A stretch of 64,000 nucleotides of DNA from Streptomyces abyssomicinicus (GCF_008974245.1 NZ_BBZI01000006.1:781125-845124); one strand, 5' to 3'. Positions 7,847-18,065 are shown, numbered from the stretch's first letter. A program made the numbers and translations. Notes: generated from the sequence alone by a model not told the origin.

Positions 7847-10800
7847 CTACGGAACGGCGTTCAGGCGGCGCGCGGCCTGGGGCGGGGCGGCCGGGAGCGG
7901 GGCGGCCGGAAGCGGGGCGGCCGGAAGCGGGGCGGCCGGGAGCGGGGCGGCCGGGGACATGGCGAGGTGTCCGGCGCCGGCCTGCGACCGGCCGCCCAGG
8001 ACCAGGTCGCGCGTGGCCGCCACGAAGGCCGAGCGGTTGGGGTGGCCGGTCTTCTGCAGGAGGCTCGCCACGTGCTTCTCGACGGTGCGCGGCGAGATGT
8101 GCATCAGGCCGGCGATGTCCTTGGTGCCGATCCGCTCGGCGAGCAACCGGGCCACCTCGAACTCGCGCACGGTGATGCCGTACCGGCGCAGGCCGCGCGG
8201 GACCCGCTCGACGCCCCGGCGCCGCTGTCCGACCGGCGCGCCCATGCCGCGCAGCAGGGCGCGGCACGCTCCGGCGACCGCCGGGACGTCCGCGTCGTGG
8301 AAGTACGCCTCCGCCTCGCGCAGCCAGTCGACGGGCGTGCCCCAGCCGTTCTCGTACGCCTCCCGCGCTACCAGACGCACGATCAGGTGCCGGGCCGTGG
8401 GATAGGGCCGGGCGGCGTCGAGTGCGGTGCGCGCGGCGGCCGTCGCTTCGGCCGGACGGCCCTCGCGGCCGAGCAGCACGGCGTCCGTCATGGCGGCGAA
8501 CGAGCGGTTCCAGCGGGTGTCCGCCACGCTGACGGCCACCGCCTCCGTGTGGTGTCCCCGTCCGGCGCGGCCCGTCAGCACGCCGAGCAGCAGGCACAGA
8601 CCGTACCGGCCGAAGTCGCCGGCCGCCGGGTTCTCCGCGTCGCACGCGAGGGCGCGGGCGAGGTCCTGCTCGGCGTCCTCCCGCCGTTCCTCCAGCAAGG
8701 CGCAGAACGCGCGGGCCAGGCCGTACTCCAGGGCCGGGGTGCCCGGCGCCCCGTCGGCGCCGGGGGTGAGGCGCTCGAGGGCCTCCAGCATCCGCGGGCG
8801 GCTGCCGAGATGGGCGTGACCGACCGCCTCCGCGAGCCGGAACCGGGCCACGGCCTGGCCGAGACCACGCCGGGCCGCGTCGGCCAGGCCCGCGCGGATG
8901 CGGTTCCCGGCCGCCGTGAACTCGCACCGCCGGATCTCCTCCAGGGCGAGCAGGAGGGAGGCTTCGTGGGCGAGGGGCACCACGCCGAGGCGCAGCGACT
9001 CCTGGTGGGCGCGCTCCAGGGGCTCGGTCCGGCCGTCGCGGCGCATGGCGAGCGCGGCCAGCGCGACGTCGGCGGCGACGCGGAGCGCGGGCAGCCGGTG
9101 CGCGCGGGCCATCGCGGCGGCGTCCTCGAGGTGGCGGGTCGCGGCCGGCTCGTCGCTGTCCGCGGTGAGCCGGCCGAGGGCCAGCAGGGCACGGCAGGCC
9201 AGGGCGGGCCGGTCGGTGCGCCGGGCGGCCTCGAGCGCGCGGTGGGCGGCCTCGACGGCCGTGCGCAGCCGTCGGGGCGTGAGCCGTAACGGTTCGACAT
9301 GCGCCGTCGCCAGGTCCACGAGGGCGGCGTCGGGGTGGTCGGGACAGGTGTCGTGCAGGGGGCGGGCGAGGTCGAGGCTCCGCAGGGCCGGCGTGGAACG
9401 GCCGGTGAGGGCGGCGGCGATGGCGAGCCGGGCGTGCAGCCCGGCCCGGCGCCCGGCGGGGAGATCCCACTCACCGAGGTCGTCCACGGCGGCGGTCAGT
9501 CCGGGGAGCAGGTCGAGGCGGGCCGCGCGGGTCACGGCGTCCAGCAGGTGTTCCAGCACGGTGGCGTGCGTCTGCGGTGCGGTGTCCGGACCGAGGTGGT
9601 GTCGCGCCCGCTCCAGCAGGGTCACCGCCCGGTCCGCCGCGTCCGCGCCCGTGGCCCGCTCGGCCGCCAGGCAGTACAGGCGTACGGCTTCCTCGAGGTC
9701 ACCCGCCTGCGCGTACAGGTGGGCGGCGCGGTCGCACCATCTCCCGGGCAGCCCGGGGTGCAGTTCCTCGACCGCGAGCGCGGCCCTGCGCGCGTACCCG
9801 GCGCGCGCGCCCGGCCCGAGGTCGGCGAGCAGCGCCCGGCCCACCAGCCGGTGCCGGAAGACGCACGCGGTCCCGTCCTGCACGATCAGGTACGACGCGG
9901 CCGCCGCCCGCAGGATCCTGGCGGTCTCCCGGTCGTCACACCCGACGGCGCGCTGCGCCACGGCCGTCACGAGGGGCTCCCCGAGCAGTGCCGCGGTACT
10001 GAGGAAGGCCACTCCGGCCGGCCCGAGGGCGGTGGCCCGGCATCGCACGTTCTGGATCACGGCGGGGGGCACGGGGGCGGGCGCGCCCGGCGCCGTGGCC
10101 GCCACCGGGAGTTCCGGTTCGCGTCGTGCCGCCAGGCACTCCGTGACGACGAACGGGATGCCGGCGCTGTCGGCCAGAACCTGGTCGACGAGTCCGGCGG
10201 CGGCACCCGCCGGTCCGGCGGCCGGGCCGGCGGCAAGGAGCGCCCGGATGCCGGCACGGTCGAGGGGGCGCAGGTGGAGGGTGACCGCCGAGCCGTGCTG
10301 GCGGGCGCGCGCGGCCAGCTCCGTCGCCGGGCAGGGGATGTGGGCGGTGGTGAGCAGGAGCGTGGCGGGCTGCCGGCCGATGTTGTCCAGCAGGTACTCG
10401 ACGACCGCCGTCGTTCCCGGGTCGGTGTCGTGCAGGTCGTCGAGGACGAGCAGGCAGCCGCGGTCCCGGCCGGCCTCGGCGACGAGTCGCAGGACCGCGT
10501 CGGCGACGGCGAGGTGCGGCAGGCCGCCTGCCCCTGCGTCCGCCGTGCCGGACAGGAGCCGGGTGAGCAGCGGTTCGTGACGGTCGGGGTCCGGTACGAG
10601 TCCCTGGCGGGCCAGTGCGAGGACCGCCTCGACGAGCGGGCGGTACGGCACCCGCGCGGCCACCGTGCCGGCCCGGCCCTGCGCGCAGGCCATGCCGTCC
10701 GCCCGCGCCGCGGCGACGGCCTCGGCGGCGAGCCGGGTCCGGCCGGCACCGGGCTCGCCGGTGACGAACACGGCCGCGCCACGCCCGGCGCGCGCGGCGG

Positions 10801-10879
10801 CCAGCGCGGCCCCGATCTGCTCCAGTTCGGCGTCCCGGCCGACGAGGGGGTTCGTGGTGTCGACGTACCGCTGTGTCAT
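7847..10879 (-). CDS. LAL-type LuxR transcriptional regulator with AAA ATPase domain
   Basis: A 1010-residue regulator. ATG 10879 (MTQRYVDTTNPLVGRDAEL) is preceded by AGGAGAGACGA; the longer frame upstream lacks start signals. Residues 15-350 form an AAA/STAND ATPase with Walker A GEPGAGRTR, where Arg replaces the usual Lys, and Walker B CLLVLDDLHD. A long helical, TPR-like middle follows. A LuxR helix-turn-helix (TVREFEVARLLAERIGTKD to SPRTVEKHVASLL) lies near residues 915-965. The last 30 residues are a Pro/Ala tail encoded by a 15-base tandem repeat. It converges on the exporter gene with only 9 bases between stops and likely controls the lanthipeptide genes, although no operator can be assigned. 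Confidence 0.9.
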   Translation of the reverse strand: MTQRYVDTTNPLVGRDAELEQIGAALAAARAGRGAAVFVTGEPGAGRTRLAAEAVAAARADGMACAQGRAGTVAARVPYRPLVEAVLALARQGLVPDPDRHEPLLTRLLSGTADAGAGGLPHLAVADAVLRLVAEAGRDRGCLLVLDDLHDTDPGTTAVVEYLLDNIGRQPATLLLTTAHIPCPATELAARARQHGSAVTLHLRPLDRAGIRALLAAGPAAGPAGAAAGLVDQVLADSAGIPFVVTECLAARREPELPVAATAPGAPAPVPPAVIQNVRCRATALGPAGVAFLSTAALLGEPLVTAVAQRAVGCDDRETARILRAAAASYLIVQDGTACVFRHRLVGRALLADLGPGARAGYARRAALAVEELHPGLPGRWCDRAAHLYAQAGDLEEAVRLYCLAAERATGADAADRAVTLLERARHHLGPDTAPQTHATVLEHLLDAVTRAARLDLLPGLTAAVDDLGEWDLPAGRRAGLHARLAIAAALTGRSTPALRSLDLARPLHDTCPDHPDAALVDLATAHVEPLRLTPRRLRTAVEAAHRALEAARRTDRPALACRALLALGRLTADSDEPAATRHLEDAAAMARAHRLPALRVAADVALAALAMRRDGRTEPLERAHQESLRLGVVPLAHEASLLLALEEIRRCEFTAAGNRIRAGLADAARRGLGQAVARFRLAEAVGHAHLGSRPRMLEALERLTPGADGAPGTPALEYGLARAFCALLEERREDAEQDLARALACDAENPAAGDFGRYGLCLLLGVLTGRAGRGHHTEAVAVSVADTRWNRSFAAMTDAVLLGREGRPAEATAAARTALDAARPYPTARHLIVRLVAREAYENGWGTPVDWLREAEAYFHDADVPAVAGACRALLRGMGAPVGQRRRGVERVPRGLRRYGITVREFEVARLLAERIGTKDIAGLMHISPRTVEKHVASLLQKTGHPNRSAFVAATRDLVLGGRSQAGAGHLAMSPAAPLPAAPLPAAPLPAAPLPAAPPQAARRLNAVP
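7884..7957. repeat. 15-bp tandem repeat, about five units, in the LAL regulator 3' end
   Basis: The unit CGGGGCGGCCGGGAG, with G/A variation at one position, is repeated about five times and encodes an APLPA-type tail. Its length is divisible by three, so copy-number changes would lengthen or shorten the tail without breaking the frame. Confidence 0.85.
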
Positions 10880-11110
10880 TCGTCTCTCCTGATGCGTCCG
10901 AACAGGAAATGCGGCCTGGATGGATCGGTGAGAGCTCTCGTGCACGTCGGCGGGCCCGCCGGGCATGAAGGATACGAAAGGGGGCGGTGGGCCCCACAGC
11001 CGTCCGTTTGGGGGGCTTGCGGCGAGATCCACGACGGCCCGCCGCGTCCGCACGCGACCTCCGCACGCGGCGTCCGCGCACCGCGCCGGCACGCCGGACC
11101 GTGCCGTTGA

Positions 11111-11758
11111 TCAGCTGCCGCCCAGACCGTCCTCGTGCACCCGGCGGGCCAGGTCGATCTTCGTGTAGGCCGCCCTGCCGGCCTCCCGGTACTTGGTCTT
11201 GACCCGGTCCAGGTAGTCCTTGGCGGTGTGGACGGTGATACCCGCGCGGCGTGCGGCCGACTTGAGCGTCATCCCGGACGCGTAGTCGAGCAGGATCTGC
11301 CGTTCCCTGGGCGAGAGCCGTGGGCGGGCCGGATCGGTGTCGTGGGCACAGGCGAAGGCGAGTTCCGGGGAGTGGGCGCCGCGGCCCGCGGCGATGTCCG
11401 CGACGGCGGCGGCCAGCGTCGGCAGGTCGTTGTCCTTGGTCAGGTACCCGTCGGCGCCGGCCCTGAGCGACTCGACGATCCGGGAGCGGTCGGGGACCGT
11501 GCTGATCACCAGGACCCGGCTGCCGGTCTCCCGCAGCCGGTGGATGTTGCCGGTGGGCGTCGAGCCGTCGCGCAGCACGAGGTCGAGGAGGACCACCTCG
11601 GCCGGGGCGCCGTCCGGCGGGCACAGGCCGAGGAACTCCCCCACCGTGGCCGCGCTCGCCGTCAGCCGCAGGCCCGGCTCGTCGCGCAGCCAGGCCCGCA
11701 TGCCGTCGACGAGCATCCGGTCGTCGTCGATCACCCCGATCGTGGTCACGCCGGCCAT
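11111..11758 (-). CDS. NarL/LuxR-family response regulator
   Basis: A 215-residue regulator. The receiver domain (residues 1-125) has the acidic pair IDDDR, the phospho-acceptor Asp59 in VVLLDLVLRD and the conserved lysine in YLTKD. The C-terminal helix-turn-helix (LSPRERQILLDYASGM to ITVHTAKDYLDRVKTKY) binds DNA. The gene starts inside the last 13 bases of the sensor kinase gene, so the pair is translationally coupled and almost certainly cognate. Its position next to the LAL regulator suggests it controls the lanthipeptide locus in a way analogous to RamR, but the sequence is not close enough for me to call it RamR. Confidence 0.88.
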   Translation of the reverse strand: MAGVTTIGVIDDDRMLVDGMRAWLRDEPGLRLTASAATVGEFLGLCPPDGAPAEVVLLDLVLRDGSTPTGNIHRLRETGSRVLVISTVPDRSRIVESLRAGADGYLTKDNDLPTLAAAVADIAAGRGAHSPELAFACAHDTDPARPRLSPRERQILLDYASGMTLKSAARRAGITVHTAKDYLDRVKTKYREAGRAAYTKIDLARRVHEDGLGGS

Positions 11759-12927
11759 CGCAGCTCCACCCGCACGCCGTCACCGGGAGCGGACTCCACC
11801 GTGGCCCGGCCGCCGGCCTCCGTCATCCGGGCGTGCACCGACCCTCTCAGCCCGAGCCCGGGTACGTGGGTCCCCGGGTCGAACCCGGCCCCCTGGTCGA
11901 CCACGGTGACGACGATGTCCTCCCCGCCGCTGCCGGTCGCGGTGAGGTGGGCCCGCCCGGTACCGGCGTGCCGTCGTACGTTGTTGAGGGCCTCCCGGGT
12001 GGCGTCCGCGAGGGCGGCGGCGACGGCGGGCGGCACCTCGGGCAGCGCGTGGTACTGGGCGACGACCCTGAGGCCCAGGCTCTCCACGGAGCCGACGGCC
12101 TCCTCGAGGGCGGCGCCGACCGAGTCGTGGGGCACCTCGTCGGCGGTGCGCTGGATCAGCCTGCGCAGATAGGCCGCCTCGCGGGCGCACCGCTCGCGCA
12201 CCCGGGGGGTGTTGGCGTCGATCCCGCCGGCCGCGAGCGCGGTCAGGGTGGCGAGCACGGTGTCGTGCAGCGCCCGGTGGTGCGCCAGCCGCTCGGCATA
12301 GCGCGCGCGGTGCCTCTCCGCCTCCAGGGCACGGGCGTTGGCCTCGTCCAGGAGCCGCCCCTGGCGGCGCAGGTACCACCAGAAGACCCAGGCGATTCCG
12401 GCGGACGACACGAGCGAGCTGACGTGGCCGACGAGGACCCCGGGCTGCGCGCCGACCAGGTGGTAGGCGAAGAGGTGTGTCGCCGCGAGGAGGACGAAGG
12501 CCGCCAGGACGTGGAGCCTTTCCAGGGTGACCGCCGCCGCGGCCATGCCCGAGGTGCCGAGCAGCATGGCCCAGCCGAGCGAGTCGGGGCGCTGCACACC
12601 GCCCCACGCCCACAGGACGAACGGCAGCGCGCCCCCGGCGACCAGGATGTCGGCCGTGACGAACCACCGGTCGAACCAGCCGCGCCGCAGGGCCGTGCCG
12701 AACACCAGGGCACTCAGGCCCAGGGCCGTGGCGACGCCCGCGTACTGCACGGGGCCGTGCTGGCGCTGGGCGACGGCCAGGACACCGACGAGCAGATGGC
12801 TCGCCCGGTAGAGCAGGGTGGCCAGGATCATGAAGGACCGGGCCCGTTCCAGCCCCGAGCCCACGTCGGCCGTCCCACGCCATGCCGTCAGCCGCCGTAA
12901 GGGCATCGCGATCTCCGCCAAGGCCAC
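11746..12927 (-). CDS. DesK/NarX-type (HisKA_3) sensor histidine kinase
   Basis: A 393-residue membrane sensor. The first 200 residues contain about six hydrophobic segments and no extracytoplasmic sensory domain, so it probably senses within the membrane. The dimerisation helix carries the phospho-acceptor His in HRALHDTVLATLTAL. The ATP-binding domain has the N-box NNVRRHAG, then DQGAGFDP and the G-box GLGLRGS, all typical of the HPK7 family. It overlaps the response regulator downstream. The start ATG 12927 is the first in frame; a later start is possible because there is no strong ribosome site. Confidence 0.87.
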   Translation of the reverse strand: MALAEIAMPLRRLTAWRGTADVGSGLERARSFMILATLLYRASHLLVGVLAVAQRQHGPVQYAGVATALGLSALVFGTALRRGWFDRWFVTADILVAGGALPFVLWAWGGVQRPDSLGWAMLLGTSGMAAAAVTLERLHVLAAFVLLAATHLFAYHLVGAQPGVLVGHVSSLVSSAGIAWVFWWYLRRQGRLLDEANARALEAERHRARYAERLAHHRALHDTVLATLTALAAGGIDANTPRVRERCAREAAYLRRLIQRTADEVPHDSVGAALEEAVGSVESLGLRVVAQYHALPEVPPAVAAALADATREALNNVRRHAGTGRAHLTATGSGGEDIVVTVVDQGAGFDPGTHVPGLGLRGSVHARMTEAGGRATVESAPGDGVRVELRWPA

Positions 12928-13278
12928 GCCTCCTCACACCTGGTGGGACACCGCGGATCCACGGGTCCGGCACGGAGGGGGCGGTCGGATTCCCGGTGTC
13001 CGCCGGTGCGTTGTTGTCATGCATTGTGCATCAGGGGGTGGTCCGGTGCGGCAGCCGTCGACCGGCCCGGGACCGGCTCTCCAGGCCCACACGGGTGGCC
13101 GGCGCCGGCCGGGGCCAGGTCCTCGGCCGGCGACGCCCCGGATCTCGCCCGGGACCGGCGGGACGGGGGTCACCCGAACCCCGCATATATCGGATAATAT
13201 GCCCCATTTGCGTGTTCTAATCATCGTCACGCCGCCCTTGCCGCAGGCGGCTACCCACGGCCATCGGAGAGACGGACG
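12928..13278. promoter_or_regulatory. Divergent promoter region with an AT-rich island
   Basis: About 350 bases lie between the sensor kinase and the beta-helix gene, with no credible gene. The strikingly AT-rich stretch ATATATCGGATAATAT (13184-13199), followed by GTTCTAATCATC (13213-13224), is the likely promoter for the rightward gene. A ribosome site, GGAGAGACGG, lies just before 13279. Confidence 0.5.
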
Positions 13279-16200
13279 ATGTATCACGCCAGATGCCCCG
13301 CGATAGTCATCAGACCACTGAGAGCCGCGCTGACCTGCCTGGTGGTGTGGGGGGTGAGCGCGGCCGCGCTGCCCGCCCCCGGCCCTCCGGCCCCCGCTTC
13401 GGCGCCGGCACCGGCTCCCGCCACGGCGGCACGCGGTGAGCCGGGTGGTGACGCCAAGGGCGGAACCACCGCCACGGCGCGGTACCAGGGCCGCCCGCCC
13501 GCGCAGCACCTCCGCACCGGCGCACCCGCCCGCGGCGAGGCCGCCCGAGGTGAGGCCGGGCGGGCCACCGACCGGGCCAGGCCCGCCGAGGCGCAGGAGG
13601 CCCGCAGGAAGCGCGTCGCTGAAATCTCCGCCGACCGCGCCGCCCGTGCCGTGCCCGGCGACAACGCGCCGATCGCCTGGGTGGGGTCCCCTCAGCCGCC
13701 CGTTCTGCTCACCCTTCAGCAGGCGCTGAACCAGGCCGCCGACGGGGACACCGTCAACATCCTCCCCGGCGCCTACGAGTTCACCAGCATCCTCACGGTG
13801 CCCCGCGCGGTCACCCTCGCCTCCGCCTCGGAGTCGACGCTCACCGCGCGGTTCTCGGTCACCGGCGGCGGGCTGACCACCACGGGCATCGCCCTCCGGC
13901 CGACCGCGGCCAACACGGCCGTGGTGACGGTCCCGGCGACCTCCGCGAACACCGTGCTCCGCGGGATCACCATCACCAACCCGGCGAACCTGGCCTCCAT
14001 CACCGGCATCTCCTTCGCCGGCGCCCCGACCACGGGCAGGACCGTGGAGGACTACGTCTTCGACAACGGGGACAACGCCGCCAACGGCACCTCGTACGGC
14101 ATCAACGCCCTCAACTCCACCTCCGTCGTCGTCCGCTCCGCCAGGATCACGGGCGTCACCCGCGGCTTCTCCATGGCGGCCGCCGTCACCGGCGTCGGCC
14201 CCCGGATCTCCGACACGGACATCGGGGCGACCCTGCAGGGCATCGTCACCGGCAGCACGACCGGCGCGCAGTTCACCGACGTGCGCGTCACGGGAACGCT
14301 GCTGGCCGGGTCGACCGGGATCATCCTGGGCGGCTCCAGCGGCGTCGTCATGACCGACGTCACCGTCACCTCCTACGTCAACGGCATCACCACCACCGCC
14401 ACCACCACGGGCGCCGGTCCCCAGCTGACCCGGGTGACCGTCTCCCAGGTGACGGCGATCGGCATCAGCCTGGGCGCCACGACCGGCGCCGTCCTCAAGG
14501 ACGTGAAGGTCTCCGGGACGGGGACCGGCAACAGCACCGGCATCCAGCTGGCCCGCTCCACCGGCGTGACCATCGACAACCCAGTGCTCGAGGGCCTCCG
14601 CACCGGCATCGCCCAGACGTGGGTCCGGAACTCGGGCTCGCCGCTGACCGGTCCCGAGGTCACCGGCGGCACCATCACCGACTGCGTGACCGGCATCGCC
14701 GCCGCCAACAGCACGGGGTTCCGCGTCGTCGGCACGTCCCTGACCCTCGTCGGCACGCCCGAAGCTGCCGGAGGCAACGGAATCTCGGGGCACGAGGCCA
14801 CGGACGTGCTGATCCGCGACGTGACCATCGCGGGCTACTCGAACCCCACCACCCCGGCCCGCGGATCGAACACGATCCGCTTCTACTACTCCGACCACAT
14901 CACGGTCGAGGACGTCACCCTCACCGACGGCGCGACCGGCTTCTACTGGGACATGACGACGGACGTCACCGTCACCGACGCCACGGTCAGCGAGATGGAC
15001 CTGTGGGGCACCTACGCCGAGTCGGTCGTCCGGCTGCGCGTCCAGGACAGCACCTTCACCGGCAACGCCGGCGTCGCCAACCTGACGATCAACGGCAACG
15101 CGAGCGCCGACGGGCTGGACGCCAAGCAGACCAGCCGCGACGTCACCTTCGTCGAGAACGTGCTCACCGACAACCCCGCGGGCGTCCTCTACCCCTTCGG
15201 CGCGACCACGCTCAACTACCTGCGCAACCGGGTGAGCGGCGGGCCCGCCAACTACGTCGTCCACGCGGCCCCCGCGCACGACGTGGTCGTCGCCGACAAC
15301 GAGATCGCGTTCACTCCGCTGCAGGACAACTCGGCGGCGCTCCGGGCGGGCACCCCGTTCGAGAACCTCGACCCGGAGACGTACCCGAACACCCCGGAGG
15401 ACCAGCAGTCCCGCTCGTCCTCGGACATCCGGATCCTCGGCAACGTCTTCACCGGGCCCGGCCCCATGATCCAGCTCGGTGAGCAGGACGGCACCTGGCG
15501 CGTCATGCGGGACTCGGTCCTGGTGCGCGGCAACACCTTCCCGCGGGACTCGGTCGCCATCCGCACCTTCACCAACGCGGAGACCGGGCAGGACGCCAAC
15601 CAGGAGAACGACATGATCGGCGGGAACACCGCCGTCGACGCCCGCGACACTCCCCCCGCGTCGGACCCCGAGCCGGCGCAGCGCGCCATCGGCGAGCGCG
15701 GCGCCAACGACTGGGGCAGTCCCTGCGGCCCCCGCGTCACGGTCGGCGACACCTACAGCCCGTCCGACACGCTGATCTACGACGGCGGAGGCGCGTGGAT
15801 CCACGAGACCCGTGAGCCGCAGGTCCTGTACCCGACGCGGTGCGCGGACATCGGCCTGAGCGTCACCAAGACGGCCGATCCCACGTCCTACACTCCGGGC
15901 CGGCCCATCACCTACACCGTCGTCGTGAACAACGCCGGTCCCCAGGACGCGCGCGGGGTCCACGTCGTCGACCCGCAGCCCGAGCAGATCACCGCGTTCA
16001 CCTGGTCGTGCGCGGCACAGGGTGAGGCGAGCGCCTGCTCCGAGGAGAGCGGCACGGGCGGCATCGACACGACGGTCGCGGTGGCGGCCGGAGGCAAGGT
16101 GACCTTCACCATCACCGCCACGCCGGCGGACGACGCGTCGGGCGACATCACCAACAGGGCGACCGTCACCCCCGCGGTCGGCACCGACGACCCGGGCTGC

Positions 16201-16845
16201 TCCCCCAACTGCAGCACGCAGATGGTCACCCCACAGGCGGCGCAGCCCTTCCTGCGGATCGAGAAGACGGTTTCCGTGGAGCCCGGCAAGCCTGGCAAGC
16301 CTGGCAAGCCCGGTAAGCCCGGCAAACCGGGTAGGCCGGGTGACCCCGGTGCGTACGGCGAGCCCGGCGATCCGGCCGGGCCCGCCGAGCCCGGCAAGCT
16401 GCGGCACAGGGCGGCCGACCCGGCCGGTTCGGCGAAGCCCGGCAGCAAGCTCACCTACAGGATCACCGTGACGAACGAGAGCACCGAGGACTACACGGAC
16501 GCGTCCGTCACCGACGACCTGACCGACGTCCTCGACGACGCCACCTTCAACCACGACGCCACAGCGAGCAGGGGCACCGTGACGTACGAAGCCCCGGACC
16601 TGGTCTGGCGGGGTGACGTGCCCGCAGGCAGGAAGGTGACCATCACCTACTCGGTGACGGTCGCACCGCAGGGCGGACCCGGTGACGGACGGATCACCAA
16701 CGCCGTGACCGGACCCGCGGACTCCAACTGCGCCGTCGGCTCGACCGGCCCGGAATGCGGCACCACCGTGCGGGTGGAACAGGGCCACCGCCCGCGGCCC
16801 CCCGCACCCTCCAGGGCCCCGGCCACCGGCCTACGGCACGCATAA
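13279..16845 (+). CDS. Large secreted right-handed beta-helix protein with DUF11 repeats and a collagen-like linker
   Basis: A 1188-residue exported protein. An N-terminal signal ([20 protein letters not shown]) is followed by about 110 Ala/Pro/Arg-rich residues. Residues 145-830 form a long parallel beta-helix, with repeated Thr/Val/Gly turns such as [10 protein letters not shown] and [10 protein letters not shown], a fold typical of carbohydrate lyases and surface adhesins. Two DUF11-type beta-sandwich domains close the protein (from [20 protein letters not shown], and from [18 protein letters not shown]), separated by a collagen-like Gly-Lys-Pro repeat at about residues 1000-1035. The C-terminus APATGLRHA has no hydrophobic anchor, so sortase attachment is unlikely. 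No catalytic triad is recognisable; an envelope or matrix role is inferred. Confidence 0.85.
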   Translation: MYHARCPAIVIRPLRAALTCLVVWGVSAAALPAPGPPAPASAPAPAPATAARGEPGGDAKGGTTATARYQGRPPAQHLRTGAPARGEAARGEAGRATDRARPAEAQEARRKRVAEISADRAARAVPGDNAPIAWVGSPQPPVLLTLQQALNQAADGDTVNILPGAYEFTSILTVPRAVTLASASESTLTARFSVTGGGLTTTGIALRPTAANTAVVTVPATSANTVLRGITITNPANLASITGISFAGAPTTGRTVEDYVFDNGDNAANGTSYGINALNSTSVVVRSARITGVTRGFSMAAAVTGVGPRISDTDIGATLQGIVTGSTTGAQFTDVRVTGTLLAGSTGIILGGSSGVVMTDVTVTSYVNGITTTATTTGAGPQLTRVTVSQVTAIGISLGATTGAVLKDVKVSGTGTGNSTGIQLARSTGVTIDNPVLEGLRTGIAQTWVRNSGSPLTGPEVTGGTITDCVTGIAAANSTGFRVVGTSLTLVGTPEAAGGNGISGHEATDVLIRDVTIAGYSNPTTPARGSNTIRFYYSDHITVEDVTLTDGATGFYWDMTTDVTVTDATVSEMDLWGTYAESVVRLRVQDSTFTGNAGVANLTINGNASADGLDAKQTSRDVTFVENVLTDNPAGVLYPFGATTLNYLRNRVSGGPANYVVHAAPAHDVVVADNEIAFTPLQDNSAALRAGTPFENLDPETYPNTPEDQQSRSSSDIRILGNVFTGPGPMIQLGEQDGTWRVMRDSVLVRGNTFPRDSVAIRTFTNAETGQDANQENDMIGGNTAVDARDTPPASDPEPAQRAIGERGANDWGSPCGPRVTVGDTYSPSDTLIYDGGGAWIHETREPQVLYPTRCADIGLSVTKTADPTSYTPGRPITYTVVVNNAGPQDARGVHVVDPQPEQITAFTWSCAAQGEASACSEESGTGGIDTTVAVAAGGKVTFTITATPADDASGDITNRATVTPAVGTDDPGCSPNCSTQMVTPQAAQPFLRIEKTVSVEPGKPGKPGKPGKPGKPGRPGDPGAYGEPGDPAGPAEPGKLRHRAADPAGSAKPGSKLTYRITVTNESTEDYTDASVTDDLTDVLDDATFNHDATASRGTVTYEAPDLVWRGDVPAGRKVTITYSVTVAPQGGPGDGRITNAVTGPADSNCAVGSTGPECGTTVRVEQGHRPRPPAPSRAPATGLRHA

Positions 16846-16865
16846 CGCCAGACCCGACACCCCGG

Positions 16866-16900
16866 GAGCGTTCCCCGCGGAATCCACGCGGGGAACGCTC
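16866..16900 (+). terminator. Strong hairpin terminator after the beta-helix gene
   Basis: A perfect 14-bp stem, GAGCGTTCCCCGCG paired with CGCGGGGAACGCTC, with a 7-base loop, lies 21 bases after the stop codon. Confidence 0.85.
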
Positions 16901-17039
16901 TCCCCGTTCCGCCTCGCCAACCGCGCAGGACGCGCCCCGCGCCGATTGACCGGTTCCTGTATGGCCACTGCACCCATCGGGGTGCTTAATGGTGCTCCTG
17001 CGGTGCAAGCACGGTGGTGACGACTACGCGGGGGAGCAC

Positions 17040-17639
17040 GTGGACGACACGGGAAACGCCGACGCACCATCCCCCGACGTCCCGCCTCGACCGGCCCAGC
17101 CTCCGCCGGCCCAGCCTCCGCCGGCCCCCGTGACGGCGTCCCGTGGAGACCGTTCCCTGGTGCTCAGGGTCAACCGCCGGATGCTGTGGGTGGGGTCGGC
17201 GGCCATCCCGCTGCACAACATCACCTGGGTCGACGCCTTCAAATGGAGACCCGACTGGCGCGTCGTCGTCGCCCGTTTCCTCGCCGCGCTGTTCTGCGTC
17301 GCCCTTCTCTACATCGGCATCAACGCCACGAACGGGGGCGACGCCCGCGTCGGGGACAGCAGCCCCCCGCTCCTCTTCATCGTCCTGGTCCTGGTGGTCA
17401 CCCTGTGGGGCGTGTTCCGGTCGAAGCCGATGCTGGTCATCGAGATGGCCAGTGGCTCCCGGGTCACCGTGACGCTGCCGAGCATGGATGAGCTGCGCCA
17501 GATCGCCGGGTGGATCGCGTACGCCATCGAGAACCCGACCGTGGAGTTCACGACGGTCGTGCGGCAGCACAACACCAACAACTACGGTCCCGTCGTCAAC
17601 ATGAACAACGGCCGGGGGAACACGGGGTTCAAGCTGTGA
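17040..17639 (+). CDS. DUF6232-like two-helix membrane protein with C-terminal GPVVNM motif
   Basis: A 199-residue protein. I chose GTG 17040 because GGGGGAG lies 4 bases upstream; ATG 16989 in the same frame is possible but lacks a ribosome site. After a Pro/Ala-rich N-terminus comes a small domain (SLVLRVNRRMLWVGSAAIPLHNITW), two hydrophobic segments (ARFLAALFCVALLYIGI and LLFIVLVLVVTLWGVF), and a soluble part ending in NNYGPVVNMNNGRGNTGFKL. The fold resembles the DUF6232 family common in Streptomyces. The same Gly-Pro-Val-Val-Asn-Met motif opens the next protein, whose gene overlaps this one by GTGA. Such paired motifs are known from bacterial amyloid-signalling pairs. No enzyme activity is suggested. 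Confidence 0.75.
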   Translation: MDDTGNADAPSPDVPPRPAQPPPAQPPPAPVTASRGDRSLVLRVNRRMLWVGSAAIPLHNITWVDAFKWRPDWRVVVARFLAALFCVALLYIGINATNGGDARVGDSSPPLLFIVLVLVVTLWGVFRSKPMLVIEMASGSRVTVTLPSMDELRQIAGWIAYAIENPTVEFTTVVRQHNTNNYGPVVNMNNGRGNTGFKL

Positions 17640-17974
17640 GCGATGCGTCGAACTACTACGGGCCCGTCGTGAACATGGACGGCGGCCAGGGGCACATCGG
17701 CTTCAACTACGGCACCGTCGGCGGTACCGAGGACCGCGAGCTCCAGGCCGCGGTCCGGGAACTCGTGCGCGTCCTGGAGGAGTTACGCCCCCACCTCTCG
17801 CCCGACCAGGAGCGGACCGTCGAGGAGGCCCTGCCCGAGCTCGTCCCCGACCGCGCCGTCATGCGCGGGCGGGCGATGACCCTGGCGTCCCTGGCGCAGA
17901 TCGCGGCCGCCGTCGGCACGGTGGGCCAGCCCGCCGCGGAGGTCCTCGGCCAGCTGCTCTCCCTGCTGGGCTAG
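17636..17974 (+). CDS. Small soluble protein with N-terminal GPVVNM motif and helical tail
   Basis: A 112-residue protein starting at GTG 17636 inside the stop of the previous gene (GTGA overlap). The first 25 residues, from NYYGPVVNM through GHIGFNYGTVGG, repeat the C-terminal motif of the membrane protein encoded just upstream. The rest is predicted helical: ELQAAVRELVRVLEELRPHLSPDQ, then a hydrophobic C-terminal helix (LAQIAAAVGTVGQPAAEVLGQLL). It looks like a small effector or adaptor recruited by motif-to-motif stacking. This interpretation rests on the repeated motif and operon structure; the helical part has no recognised family. Confidence 0.72.
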   Translation: MSDASNYYGPVVNMDGGQGHIGFNYGTVGGTEDRELQAAVRELVRVLEELRPHLSPDQERTVEEALPELVPDRAVMRGRAMTLASLAQIAAAVGTVGQPAAEVLGQLLSLLG

Positions 17975-18065
17975 CGCTGTGACCGGGCACGTTCGCCGGG
18001 CTGCTCGTCGCGCTGGTCGTCGTGCTGGTCGGATGTGGGGAGGCCGGCACCCGCTCGTCGCCTGA

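Noticed and set aside
11111..12927. Calling the two-component system RamR/RamS-like
   Set aside because: RamR is an orphan regulator without a DesK-type kinase; here a cognate kinase overlaps the regulator gene, so a specific name is not justified.
12934..16788. A 1284-codon minus-strand open frame opposite the beta-helix gene
   Set aside because: It is Arg/Gly/Val-rich with no family features; GC-rich antisense frames are commonly open, and the plus-strand frame encodes a coherent signal peptide and beta-helix.
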